A model generated the notes under the pieces. The model was not told the DNA's origin and searched no databases. It saw only the letters and a program-made list of their open reading frames with translations. A stretch of 64,000 bases of DNA from JBGSPQ01 sp041738505 (GTDB lineage: Bacteria; Patescibacteriota; Gracilibacteria; UBA1369): contig JBGSPQ010000013.1 in the NCBI GenBank assembly GCA_041738505.1, positions 1 through 64,000 of the forward strand. Direction: 5' to 3'. The translations under genes and the position numbers were made by a program. Shown in pieces: positions 1 through 9,300 of the stretch (position 1 is its first letter; each line of letters starts with the position of its first letter).

Positions 1-72
1 ACCCTTTCCCTGATGAACCATTTCGACAGCTTGTGCCCTCAATTTGGGCATTTTTGGATTCGTTGTGTACAT
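1..72 (-). CDS. Truncated start of a transposase-like HTH protein
   Basis: The reverse strand is open from an ATG at 72 to the window edge (24 codons). The visible peptide, from about residue 8 MPKLRAQAVEMVHQGKG, resembles the first helix of a helix-turn-helix domain found at the N-terminus of several transposases and integrases. Only the first helix is inside the window, so the family cannot be settled. It is divergent from the gene at 181, with a good promoter for that gene in between. It could equally be a short chance ORF. Confidence 0.35.
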   Translation of the reverse strand, partial: MYTTNPKMPKLRAQAVEMVHQGKG

Positions 73-126
73 ATTTGCTTGGGTTATTTTCACCTGCTTC
101 TATTCTACACAAGTGTTTCCAAGCTA

Positions 127-155
127 TTGAACCATTACGCAAATAATGCTATAAT
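127..155 (+). promoter_or_regulatory. Sigma-70-type promoter
   Basis: TTGAAC (127-132), a 17-bp spacer and TATAAT (150-155) form a near-consensus housekeeping promoter. Its start point would lie about 20 bp before the ATG at 181, so it should drive the two-gene unit 181-1763. Confidence 0.75.
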
Positions 156-180
156 AGTGGGACTATTTTAATTTTATTGA

Positions 181-510
181 ATGCTCAAACTGACTTCGGT
201 TCAAGATCTCCAAAAACTTATTGAAAAAACGGATTCTCTTGATGAAAAAGAAAAGCAAGTTTTGTTGAAGCTGATACCCATTATGCGGAGTGAGGATCTT
301 GATCGTATCTATACGGTGCTAACCATGGAGGATACGGTTGTGGCAAATTTGCCGTCTATAATTGACGGTATTAAAACCAATTTGATTAATATGCATGATA
401 AAACTATAGAGGGATATAATCTTTTTGAAAATATGGCGGTTAAGGAGGCAAAGGATAGGGTGCAAGAGGAAGAGAAAAATCAGGCGGAAAAATTAATTGA
501 TGAACTATGA
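181..510 (+). CDS. Small acidic helical protein, unknown
   Basis: 109 residues, not recognised. It is highly charged and predicted almost wholly helical, with no signal peptide and no membrane segment; the C-terminal third is rich in Glu and Lys (KEAKDRVQEEEKNQAEK) and could form a coiled coil. The stop overlaps the next start as ATGA (507-510), so the two genes are probably translationally coupled and made in fixed ratio. The near-consensus promoter at 127-155 supports expression. A chaperone- or partner-like role for the following Gly-rich protein is an inference from the coupling only. Confidence 0.7.
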   Translation: MLKLTSVQDLQKLIEKTDSLDEKEKQVLLKLIPIMRSEDLDRIYTVLTMEDTVVANLPSIIDGIKTNLINMHDKTIEGYNLFENMAVKEAKDRVQEEEKNQAEKLIDEL

Positions 511-1763
511 TTAAATTTGACTATAATCCGTTTTTTAAGGACACAGCTTTTATTTGGGATGTCGGAGGCGGGCCGGGCAGTTCTCCCAGAGAATCAGCAG
601 GTGCGGCAAAAGTGGCTCCGGATGAGGATAGAGGGGAGGATGCGTTTGCCAAAATAAAGGATTCTTTAAAAAAAGCTCCAAATATGGATGCTCTGCCTTC
701 GGATATTAAACGTACGATCGAAGGGGTGAGGGCGGAAGTGGAAAAAGTGTCGGGTGATATTTTGCAGGTATTGGAGAAAGTTGATTCCGGACAGGTTTCA
801 AATGAAATTCGTGACGCTTTAAAAAAGGGGGTAAGAGACCAATTGGGGTCCGTTGTTCGTGAGCTTACGCCAAGCTCCAATGCTTCCATAGAGAAGGTGC
901 GCAAGGTGATTGATGATTTGGGAAAAATTGTGAAGGTGAGTTATGAAGGTGGGAAAATCCATATTGATGAAGTTAATCTTTCAGGTGGCGGTGAGGGGAA
1001 AGAATATGATTTGCATTATAAAGATGGTGCCGGTTACGGTAGTGCCAGAGTGGGGCCTGTAACAATGGATGGGGGCGCGAGTGTTGGTGAAGATAGAGAT
1101 ACGGGTGTTGGACGTTTGGCTATAACGGGTAGAAATGGATTTAGGGTAGAGTTGACTTCCGGTCAGACAGATAAAGGCGAAGGAACATTTACGCAGTTTG
1201 GTGCGGCACAGAAGAGTAAGGATGTTTCCGCTCAGGTGGGCTTAAGAACGGATCAACGGGGTAATTTAAGCGGGTCGGCTTTGGCAAGTGCCAATGTCGG
1301 AGGCGGAAGATTATCGGCAACATATTCGCGTGACACTACCGGAGGGGGTACCACTGCTTTGACTTATAATCGTGGCAATCTTACTGTTGATGCGGTTAAT
1401 GATCATGGTCAATCGGGTTTTACGGTCAAATATGATCATGAGGGTACTTATGTTAGTGCCGGAGGAGGATTGCCTTTGCAGCGGTTTGGGGCTCCGGGAG
1501 AGGTGGTGCCAAGGTTGCCCGTTACGGAAGTTCATCTTTCTGCCGGCACACCATTACCCGGCGGTGGTGCTGTTGATGTAAATGTGGGTAAAAGCGGTGA
1601 TACGCCAAATTTGGGTGTCACGGCCAGAGTTAATTTACTTGGAGGAGGGGTAACTAGTGATGGTAAGAGTGGAGGAACTGCAGTTCAAAGGCCAACACTA
1701 GGACTGGGTGTTAAAGCCAGTACCGATGTGCCTGTTGCGGTGAATTTAGTCGGTACTTTTTAA
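507..1763 (+). CDS. Gly-rich protein with beta-repeat C-terminal half
   Basis: 418 residues, family not recognised. Residues about 1-45 are low complexity (GGGPGSSPRESAGAAK), 45-155 are helical and charged, and 155-418 consist of alternating short beta-strand-like stretches rich in Gly, Thr and Val (for example GNLSGSALASANVGGGRLS, GTPLPGGGAVDVNVG), ending VNLVGTF. The second half looks like a repetitive amphipathic beta structure such as a barrel or solenoid and ends in Phe, as outer-membrane barrels do. There is no signal peptide, and no outer membrane is expected in this lineage, so a barrel insertion role is doubtful. It follows the small helical gene with a 4-bp overlap. Confidence 0.75.
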   Translation: MIKFDYNPFFKDTAFIWDVGGGPGSSPRESAGAAKVAPDEDRGEDAFAKIKDSLKKAPNMDALPSDIKRTIEGVRAEVEKVSGDILQVLEKVDSGQVSNEIRDALKKGVRDQLGSVVRELTPSSNASIEKVRKVIDDLGKIVKVSYEGGKIHIDEVNLSGGGEGKEYDLHYKDGAGYGSARVGPVTMDGGASVGEDRDTGVGRLAITGRNGFRVELTSGQTDKGEGTFTQFGAAQKSKDVSAQVGLRTDQRGNLSGSALASANVGGGRLSATYSRDTTGGGTTALTYNRGNLTVDAVNDHGQSGFTVKYDHEGTYVSAGGGLPLQRFGAPGEVVPRLPVTEVHLSAGTPLPGGGAVDVNVGKSGDTPNLGVTARVNLLGGGVTSDGKSGGTAVQRPTLGLGVKASTDVPVAVNLVGTF

Positions 1764-1801
1764 TGTGTTAGAATGTTGACGTTGAATAATAAATATTAAT
1801 T

Positions 1802-2431
1802 ATGAAAATACAAATCGCTCCATCAATACTTTCGGCGGATTTTGGCAAAATCAATGAGGAGATTGCCAGTGTTGAGCCGTATGCGGATCTGATTCATCTG
1901 GATGTGATGGACGGGCATTTTGTGCCGAATATCACGTTTGGGCAGGCGATTGTTAAATGTTTGAAGACCAAACTGCCGATGGATTGCCATTTGATGATTG
2001 AACATCCGGAAAGATTTGTGGAGGATTTTGTGAAGGCGGGTGTGGCGGGGCTGACTGTGCATCAGGAAGTGTGTCCTCATCTACACAGGGTGATTCAGCA
2101 GATAAAAGGTTTTGGGATTAAGGCGGCGGTTTCTTTGAATCCATCCACTCCGGTTTCGACTTTGATTGATGTGCTGGATGATTTGGATATGGTGCTGATT
2201 ATGAGTGTGAATCCCGGTTTTGGCGGGCAGAAGTTTATTCCGCGCGCGCTTGAAAAAATCAAACAGTTAAGAAAAATGAAGCCCGATTTGGATATTGAGG
2301 TGGACGGGGGGATTAATGCCGAAACGGCAAAAATGTGTATTGACGCGGGAGCCAATATTCTGGTCGCGGGTTCATATATTTTTGGCGCGGAGGACAGGAA
2401 GGCGGCGATTGAAAGCCTGCGTTCAAACTAG
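1802..2431 (+). CDS. rpe: Ribulose-phosphate 3-epimerase
   Basis: 209 residues. It interconverts ribulose 5-phosphate and xylulose 5-phosphate in the non-oxidative pentose phosphate pathway, in the cytoplasm. The full TIM-barrel motif set is visible: IAPSILSADFG at the N-terminus, HLDVMDGHFVPNITFG, DCHLMIEHPERF, MSVNPGFGGQKF and EVDGGINAETA, including the metal-binding His and Asp residues and catalytic Asp pair of the family. Length is normal or slightly short. It starts 38 bp after the beta-repeat gene, and its stop overlaps by 4 bp the stop of the opposite-strand gene at 2428. Pentose phosphate output would feed PRPP for the pyrimidine genes elsewhere in the window. Confidence 0.95.
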   Translation: MKIQIAPSILSADFGKINEEIASVEPYADLIHLDVMDGHFVPNITFGQAIVKCLKTKLPMDCHLMIEHPERFVEDFVKAGVAGLTVHQEVCPHLHRVIQQIKGFGIKAAVSLNPSTPVSTLIDVLDDLDMVLIMSVNPGFGGQKFIPRALEKIKQLRKMKPDLDIEVDGGINAETAKMCIDAGANILVAGSYIFGAEDRKAAIESLRSN

Positions 2432-3234
2432 TTGCTTGTTCCCGTACCTTGTATAGCTGTCGTAATATAATTATTCGGGCTTCCGTCGAATTTATTAAAT
2501 TTAAGCACAAAATTATTTTTTAGCGGTATTTCAATATACGAGATTGTCTTATAGTAGTCGCTTCCGGCATATGTTTGCGATTCACCTGAGCCCAATTCTT
2601 GTATACCGTAGTCAGCGCTACCGGATCCGGTGCCTCCCGCAACGACAGGACCGCTGGCCGGGTCATAATAAGTTCCGGGCGGGACTGAAGAGGATACAGA
2701 TAACCCTGTAAATCCGTTTAAGCTGATTTTTGCCTGGCTGCTGTCAGGCGTATTGATGAATGTAATATTTTTGTTCTCTGAAGTGCCGTCTTTGTAATGA
2801 AATGTTGAATATAGCGAGATATGTGTTTTTGTAACATAGTTATCAATAACAAAGTATCTGGCATTTTCGGGAACGAACGTTTTTATTAATCCCGTTATGC
2901 CGATATTTTTAATTAAAATATATCCCTTATATACATCTCCCTGAGGGGTATGCATAATGACTTCTTTGGCAAAATCATAATCATCCGGATAGCAAAATTG
3001 TTTATAATAAATACCTCCCGTATCATACTCCTTGCATAACATTGTATTAATATTTGCTACAGGTTGCTTTCTGGAAAAATCTACAGCTTGATTTCTGGGA
3101 AAATTTACTTTTAAAAATCCCATCAGATTTTCTCCGTACAATAAATTAAAAGTGGCTGCCACGCTGATAATCCCCACCATTACAATAACAACAACCAAAA
3201 AGATTCTATTATTATGATTTTTTTTGGTTTTCAT
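2428..3234 (-). CDS. Membrane-anchored extracytoplasmic protein, unknown
   Basis: 268 residues, not recognised. A Lys/Asn-rich start (MKTKKNHNNR) is followed by one hydrophobic helix at about 12-33 (IFLVVVIVMVGIISVAATF), with no obvious signal peptidase site, so it is probably an N-terminally anchored exported protein. The rest is rich in Tyr, Ser, Gly and Thr with predicted beta strands, and holds a Gly/Ser linker (VVAGGTGSGSADYG) before the last strands. Two cysteines (MLCKEYD, QFCYPDD) near residues 67 and 81 could form a disulphide. It converges on rpe with a 4-bp overlap. Confidence 0.7.
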   Translation of the reverse strand: MKTKKNHNNRIFLVVVIVMVGIISVAATFNLLYGENLMGFLKVNFPRNQAVDFSRKQPVANINTMLCKEYDTGGIYYKQFCYPDDYDFAKEVIMHTPQGDVYKGYILIKNIGITGLIKTFVPENARYFVIDNYVTKTHISLYSTFHYKDGTSENKNITFINTPDSSQAKISLNGFTGLSVSSSVPPGTYYDPASGPVVAGGTGSGSADYGIQELGSGESQTYAGSDYYKTISYIEIPLKNNFVLKFNKFDGSPNNYITTAIQGTGTSN

Positions 3235-3362
3235 AAAAAGTTATAAATATTTATCATTAATTTTATATATTTTTTTTAACGTGTCAATTTTGTTAAAATT
3301 AACTTAAAGTGTTTCAAGATATAAAATATATATGTAACCATAATTCTTTAACCAATTTTCAT

Positions 3363-4535
3363 ATGCCGCTTAAAATCGGTACCATCAAGGAAGTCAAAGA
3401 CAATGAAAACCGGGTGGGACTTACTCCGAGGGGAGTAAAAGAGCTTTCCGGTGCGGGTCATGAGGTTTATGTGCAGAAATCGGCGGGTATGGGAGCGGCT
3501 TTCAGTGATGACGAATATATTTCGGCGGGTGCAAAGATGACTGATACCCCAGAAGAAGTGGTGCAGGCTGTGGATATTTTGGTGAAAGTAAAAGAGCCGG
3601 TTGCCAAGGAATATCATTTATTGGATATGTTTAAGGGGAAAACTTTATACACCTATCTGCATCTTTCCGGGGTGGATAAGGATTTAACTTTGAAACTTTT
3701 GGAAAACGAAATTATTTCGGTGGCGTATGAAACTGTGGAGGATGAACACGGCGAATTGCCTTTACTGGCGCCGATGAGCGAAGTGGCCGGTGTTTTGGCG
3801 GTGCAGTATGGGGCACAGTATTTGCAGAAAAAATATCATGGCATTGGTGTTTCTTTGGGGAAAATTCATGGTGCCGATTCCGCGGAGACGGTTGTGATCG
3901 GTGGTGGATTTGTGGGCGCTACATCCGCCAAGACCGCGGCGGGCATGGGCGGAAAAGTTACGATTGTGAACAGAAGTCTGGAGAGGCTGGAGAGGCTCAA
4001 AGATGAATTTCGAGGTTATTTGGGTGAACATCTGTTTTCCAACTGCGATTTTGTGCAAATGAACGATGAGAATCTGAAAGAGGTTGTAAAGAAAGCGGAT
4101 TTATTGGTGGGTGCGGTTCTGGTAAAAGGGGCGCGCGCGCCGGAGGTTGTTTCCGAGGAAATGGTCAAGTCCATGAAACCGGGTGCGGTGATTGTGGACG
4201 TTTCCATTGATCAGGGCGGATGTATTTGGGGATCAAAACCCACCAGCCACAGCGAACCTATTTATGAAGTGGACGGCAAGATTTTCTGCTGTATCACCAA
4301 TATGCCCGGACAGGTTGCAAGGCAGTCCACCCAGGCGCTTACTTCCGCCACTTTGCCTTACTTAATGGAGATGGCGGCGACAGGTGTGGTTGAATCTATG
4401 GCCAAATCTTTGAAATACGACGGACGGTTTGCCCAGGGAATTAATACATACAAAGGTAAAATCACCTACAGGTCGGTTGCCGAGGATTTGAAACTGGAGG
4501 ACAAATTCCAGGATTTGAAGGCCTTGGTGGAGTAG
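3363..4535 (+). CDS. ald: Alanine dehydrogenase
   Basis: 390 residues from the ATG at 3363; an upstream GTG at 3309 would add 18 residues unlike the family. It reversibly converts L-alanine plus NAD+ to pyruvate, ammonia and NADH. Visible family features: KIGTIKEVKDNENRVGLTP at the start, the Lys in YVQKSAGMGAAF, YTYLHLSG and HGADSAETVVIGGGFVGA, where the Gly-rich turn is the Rossmann NAD site, followed by KPGAVIVDVSIDQGGC and NMPGQVARQSTQAL near the end. Length fits the family (about 370) with a small C-terminal extension. With alanine racemase at 45.2 kb it links pyruvate, L-Ala and D-Ala. Confidence 0.93.
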   Translation: MPLKIGTIKEVKDNENRVGLTPRGVKELSGAGHEVYVQKSAGMGAAFSDDEYISAGAKMTDTPEEVVQAVDILVKVKEPVAKEYHLLDMFKGKTLYTYLHLSGVDKDLTLKLLENEIISVAYETVEDEHGELPLLAPMSEVAGVLAVQYGAQYLQKKYHGIGVSLGKIHGADSAETVVIGGGFVGATSAKTAAGMGGKVTIVNRSLERLERLKDEFRGYLGEHLFSNCDFVQMNDENLKEVVKKADLLVGAVLVKGARAPEVVSEEMVKSMKPGAVIVDVSIDQGGCIWGSKPTSHSEPIYEVDGKIFCCITNMPGQVARQSTQALTSATLPYLMEMAATGVVESMAKSLKYDGRFAQGINTYKGKITYRSVAEDLKLEDKFQDLKALVE

Positions 4536-4577
4536 GGGAGGAATATTGCTTCCGACAATGCAAACGGAGTACTTCGG

Positions 4578-5507
4578 CTATTTTATTGCCGTAAGAATGT
4601 GCAATGTGTGATATTCGGGAACGGCCGGCTGGTCCAATCCCAAATGCACAATCTGCTCCTGCTTTAAACCTGTCTGTTCAAAAAGAAGTTGCCATGTTTC
4701 CGGGGTGTTGAAGTTGAAAGGCACATTCACTTTTTTCGCGGGGTCATCAGTATAGTGAATAACGCGATTGTAAAAATGGTCGAAGAAAATGTTGATTTTG
4801 CGTTGTTGTTCAGGGGTTAAAGCCAGATACCGACCCACTTTTGCGTGCTGATCCGGGGAAAGTTCCCGGCCGTTTACACCGTAAACCGATTCAATAACGA
4901 TGACTCTGCCATTTGGGCGTGTAACCCGGTGAGCTTCTTTTAAAACGTTAACGGGGTCGTCGCTGTGGTGTAAAACCGTGAGTAGCAGGGTGTTATCGAA
5001 TTGATTGTTATTATACGGTATTGCTTCACTTTGTCCCAATAAGCGAAAAGGCATATCTGTGTCAGATAAATTCGGATTTTTGTAAACGTCCGCAAGTTGA
5101 AGGTTGAAACCGTCCTGCGACAATAACCGGGCCAGTCTGCCGTCTCCGCATCCCAGATCAAGAATCGAACCTTCCATAAGGTATGGTTTAATTTGTTCAT
5201 GCATTATCTGTGCGCGTTTTACCAGTTTTTCCGGAATTGCTTCTGTTATTCCTTCGCGAGCCAGCGCGTTGTGGGCGGATAGTTCATACTCATTTACATC
5301 GTCGGCGGAGCGGGCAAAATCCAGGCATTCGCTCATTACCGAATCCGATTTTTCGTCTATCAATCCCAAATAACGAAAAACTTCACGCCGCATTTGTTGG
5401 ATGACCTGTTCAATCTCATTGTCGGCAAGCACTTCCCCGATTTCGTAGATGGGTAGGCCAAATGCATTATTGATGACTGGTTGTTGAGGTGTCGGGTTTT
5501 CCGGCAT
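4578..5507 (-). CDS. SAM-dependent methyltransferase (class I)
   Basis: 309 residues from the ATG at 5507; the open frame runs further upstream into the tRNA gene, so a longer start is rejected. Motif I is clear at about residues 110-125 (SILDLGCGDGRLARLLS), with an acidic motif II residue in LQLADVYKN and a post-motif segment NTLLLTVLHHSDDPVNVLKE typical of type-11 methyltransferases. Residues 1-100 are an extra helical region that may bind the substrate. The substrate cannot be told from sequence. It lies directly downstream of tRNA-Arg on the same strand, but this does not by itself imply tRNA as substrate. Confidence 0.8.
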   Translation of the reverse strand: MPENPTPQQPVINNAFGLPIYEIGEVLADNEIEQVIQQMRREVFRYLGLIDEKSDSVMSECLDFARSADDVNEYELSAHNALAREGITEAIPEKLVKRAQIMHEQIKPYLMEGSILDLGCGDGRLARLLSQDGFNLQLADVYKNPNLSDTDMPFRLLGQSEAIPYNNNQFDNTLLLTVLHHSDDPVNVLKEAHRVTRPNGRVIVIESVYGVNGRELSPDQHAKVGRYLALTPEQQRKINIFFDHFYNRVIHYTDDPAKKVNVPFNFNTPETWQLLFEQTGLKQEQIVHLGLDQPAVPEYHTLHILTAIK

Positions 5508-5612
5508 TTGTGGTTTGATATGGATAGTTAAATTATAATAAATTAACTCTTCGGTCAAGAGGCAGGGGGTGGGATTGATGGGGTAGGAGCACTCCGCTTC
5601 GCTTCGTGTCTG

Positions 5613-5692
<80 letters not shown>

Positions 5693-5770
5693 TGTGATTT
5701 TCTTGTGCGGATCGTTCTTTTTGTTTTGATGATGGCACGCGTTGCTCTTTTTTTGGTAGGCCGCAGGCGC

Positions 5771-5808
5771 TCCAGCTGAGCTACGGGCACATGATGTGAT
5801 TTTCTTGA
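5771..5808 (-). repeat. Duplicated 5' end of the tRNA-Arg gene
   Basis: About 80 bp upstream of the tRNA (in its own direction) the first 20 nt of the gene, through AGCTGGA, recur together with the 5' flank CAAGAAAATCAC. The copy stops inside the D loop, so it cannot fold as a tRNA. A two-base difference in the flank and the sharp break suggest tandem duplication followed by decay, or the scar of an element that used this tRNA. A shorter echo, CCGCAGGCG, recurs at 5761 and about 5826. Confidence 0.7.
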
Positions 5809-6265
5809 GTGGCTCGTTTGCGCGCCGCAGGCGTAAATGTAGCTTATTTTTGTTTGTTGTTCAAATAATATTTCCCTCTCGCCACCGCACAGATTTGGAT
5901 GTGTGCACGTGCACGGATCTTGAAAATCAAATTGGCTTATACATGAGGAAAACCATCATTACGGGCGTTCACGTGAATGCCAAAGTTAAAGAGTTTTGCA
6001 GGGCTGGCAAGTCCGGAGCTGTCCGGGGGAGAAGGTTACTTCCATATTGTGACTATTTTTTGGGCAATTTTAAAAGGTTATCATTTTTCGGGTTTTTTAT
6101 TCAATCCATTTTTATGGATCCAACTTGAGTCGTGTCAAAGTTTGTTATGCGGAATATGCTTTTTTTATATAAAAAATCAGGTGTCGTAATAGGGCAAGTT
6201 AAATGACGAAAAATCCCCGCCATAATCTTGACGCCACCCGAGGCAGAGACTATTTTAGTTATGTT
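5809..6265. other. Gene-free stretch between tRNA-Arg and the nrdJ leader
   Basis: About 450 bp with no convincing gene. The ORFs here lack family resemblance and coding-like composition. It holds the GTGCACGTGCAC palindrome (5903-5914), AT-rich runs near 6100-6180, and no clean promoter that I can defend. A further part of the nrdJ leader may begin within it. Confidence 0.5.
5903..5914. repeat. GTGCACGTGCAC palindrome, non-coding copy
   Basis: A perfect 12-bp palindrome followed by GGAT. The string GTGCACGTGCACGGAT is identical to 16 nt inside the HNH nuclease gene (34469-34484), and a near match lies in the gene at 36355. Here it sits outside any supported gene. Confidence 0.6.
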
Positions 6266-6392
6266 CTCTCAATATTTAGTGGTATTAATTTCCAAAGACG
6301 CCTATATCTTGTGGGTGCTTGGGTTTCTTAGCCTCTACGCACAAGGAAGAGTCTGCGGTGTGACAGCACCGCTAAAATGACCGATTGAGAGA
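6266..6392 (+). promoter_or_regulatory. Foldable leader of nrdJ, candidate cis-regulatory RNA
   Basis: TCTCTCAAT (about 6265-6273) is fully complementary to ATTGAGAGA (6384-6392), whose last base is the first base of the ATG at 6392, closing a domain of about 125 nt. Inside it are CTTGTG/CACAAG (about 6308-6344) and a six-pair hairpin GCGGTG-TGACAG-CACCGC (about 6355-6372). The closing stem would cover the start region, which suggests control of translation. I could not match it to a known riboswitch; a cobalamin box is not visible although the enzyme uses cobalamin. Confidence 0.45.
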
Positions 6393-9300
6393 TGGTACCA
6401 AATATATTAAACGATCCAGATCCATTAACGTTACATTCTATGAATCCTTCCAAAACAAAAACGGTTCCGGTAAATATTGATGAACGTACCGGAAGGGGAT
6501 TAAAAATCGACCGTTTTTTTACGGAGGAGGGGAAAGATCCTTTCAGTTATTTTAAGTATGACAAGCGGGTTTCAAAAATCACCAATCCCGACGGGTCAAC
6601 GGTTTTTGAAATGAAGGATGTTGAAGTGCCGAAAGAGTGGTCGCAGGTGGCTACGGATATTTTGGCTCAGAAGTATTGCAGAAAAAAGGGTGTGCCGCAG
6701 AAAGACAATGATGGAAATATCATCAGGGACGAGAAGGGTAATGTAGTGACGGGGGCCGAAAGATCAATTAAAGATGTGGCCACCAGACTGGCCGCCACCT
6801 GGAGACACTGGGGCGAGAAGTTTGGTTATTTTAATGAAACGGCCGATGCCCGGGCTTTTGAGGATGAGTTAAAGTATATGATTACGGCGCAGATGTCGGC
6901 GCCCAACAGCCCGCAGTGGTTTAATACGGGTCTGGCTCATGTGTACGGGATTACCGGAGACGCGCAGGGTCACTATTATGTGGATCCGGAGACGGAGAAA
7001 ATCACCAAATCAAAAGATGCTTATTCCCGTCCCCAGCCGCATGCCTGTTTTATTCAGTCGGTAAGTGATGATTTGGTGGGTGAGGGCGGTATTTTTGACC
7101 TGATAAGCAGGGAGGCGCGTCTGTTTAAGTATGGATCCGGCACCGGCACCAACTATTCAAAATTGAGGGGTGTGAATGAAACGCTTTCCGGAGGGGGTAA
7201 ATCATCCGGACTGATGAGTTTTTTGAATGTTTTTGACAGGGCGGCGGGTGCCATCAAGTCGGGCGGGACCACAAGAAGGGCGGCCAAAATGGTTTGTCTG
7301 GATGTGGATCATCCCGAGGTGGAAAATTTTATTGAATGGAAGGTGATCGAGGAGCAGAAAGTGGCGGCGCTGACGGCCGGATCGCATATCTGCTATCAGG
7401 AATTAAAGAAAATTGTGGATTCCGCCTGCAAAGACGGTATTGATCCGGAAAAAAATCCCGAACTTAAAAAGCTGATTCGCGACGCGGACAGGAATTTTGT
7501 GCCTTTAAAATACATTAAGCGGGTTTTGATGTTGATTGAAGACGGGATGAAGGCGGATGAGTTTTCTTTCCGCAGGTATGACACCGATTTCAGGTCGGAG
7601 GCTTATCTGACCGTGGGAGGGCAGAATTCCAACAATTCTCTGCGTATCAGCAACGAATTTGTTGAAGCGGTTAAGAATAACGGCGAGTGGAATCTGATTA
7701 ACAGAATGGACGGGGCGGTTTATAAAACGCTTCCGGCAAAGGAACTTTGGGATAAAATCGCTCACGCGGCCTGGTCGTGCGCGGATCCGGGACTGCAGTT
7801 TGACAGTACCATTAACGAATGGCACACCTGTCCGGAGGACGGCAGAATCAACGCCAGCAATCCCTGCAGTGAATATATGTTTTTGGATGATACGGCATGC
7901 AATCTGGCTTCGCTGAATCTGATAAAATTTTATGATCAGGAAGAGGGGATTTTTGATATTGAGGCTTTCCGCCATGCCGTTCGTATCTGGACGGTGGTGC
8001 TGGAAATTTCCGTTTTGATGGCGCAGTTTCCTTCCAAAAAAATCGCCGAATTGAGTTATGATTTTAGAACTTTGGGGCTTGGTTATGCCAATATTGGCAC
8101 GGTGTTGATGAGAATGGGTATTCCGTACGCTTCGGAAGAGGCGTATGCAATCGCGGGGGCCCTTAGCGCGATTTTAACAGGCGAGTCTTATGCCACTTCC
8201 GCCGAGATGGCCAAAATTTTAAAGCCTTTCAGGAAATTTGAAAAAAACAAGCCGCATATGCTTAAGGTGATCAGAAATCACAGACGGGCGGCTTATAATG
8301 CGGAACCATTGGAATATGAAGGGCTGACGGTTACGCCGCAGGGAATCAAGCCCGCCTATGCTCCGGAATATATGCTTGCTTCCGCGCGCGAGGTTTGGGA
8401 CAGGGCGCTTGAATGGGGGGAAAAATACGGCTTCAGGAACGCGCAGGTGACGGTGATCGCCCCCACGGGGACAATCGGTCTGTTGATGGATTGCGACACT
8501 ACGGGAATAGAGCCCGATTTTGCTCTGGTTAAATTTAAGAAGCTGGTCGGCGGGGGATATTTTAAGATTGTGAATCAGTCCTTAAAGTCGGCTATGGAGG
8601 TTCTGGGTTATGGAAAAGAGGAAGTTTTGGATATTGAGAACTATGTTAAAGGTCATGCCACTTTGGACGGGTGTCCGCATGTGAACGCGGCGAATCTGAA
8701 AGCAAAGGGTTTTACGGATAAGGAAATTCTGGCGATTGAAACCCAGCTGACCGGAGTTTTTGAGCTTAAGTTTGCTTTTAACAGGTTTACACTTGGGGAT
8801 GATTTTTGCAGGGAGGTTTTGGGAATGGGTGACGCGGAACTTAATGATATTAATTTTGATATGCTGGCGGCACTGGGTTTTACGCACGAGCAGATTGAAG
8901 AAGCAAATGAATATGTCTGCGGTACGATGACGATTGAAGGGGCCCCTCATCTTAAAAAAGAGCATTATCCGGTTTTTGACTGTGCCAACAGGTGCGGCAA
9001 AAAAGGCAGACGATTTATTCCTTATGTGGGACATTTGCGGATGATGGCGGCGGCTCAGCCTTTTATTACCGGATCCATTTCCAAAACGGTGAATATGCCC
9101 GAGGAATCAACGGCTTCTGATATTCAGAAAGCCTATATGGAAAGCTGGGAAATGATGCTTAAGTGTAACGCCATTTACAGGGACGGTTCCAAGTTGAGCC
9201 AGCCTTTGAACACGGGATCGGTTGATGACGCTTATGCCAGTTTGTTTGATTTTTCTGATATTCCGGACGGTAACGAAGGGTTTGACGCGCAGGCTGTTCA

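Noticed and set aside
5796..6189. Overlapping ORFs of 110 and 70 codons
   Set aside because: They start within the tRNA fragment flank, overlap each other in different frames, and show neither family resemblance nor coding-like composition.
6180..6392. Cobalamin riboswitch before nrdJ
   Set aside because: No B12 box (GCCACTG) and no recognisable core order; only weak resemblance in GGAAGA and GGTG strings. Such switches also usually repress B12-independent enzymes, not NrdJ.
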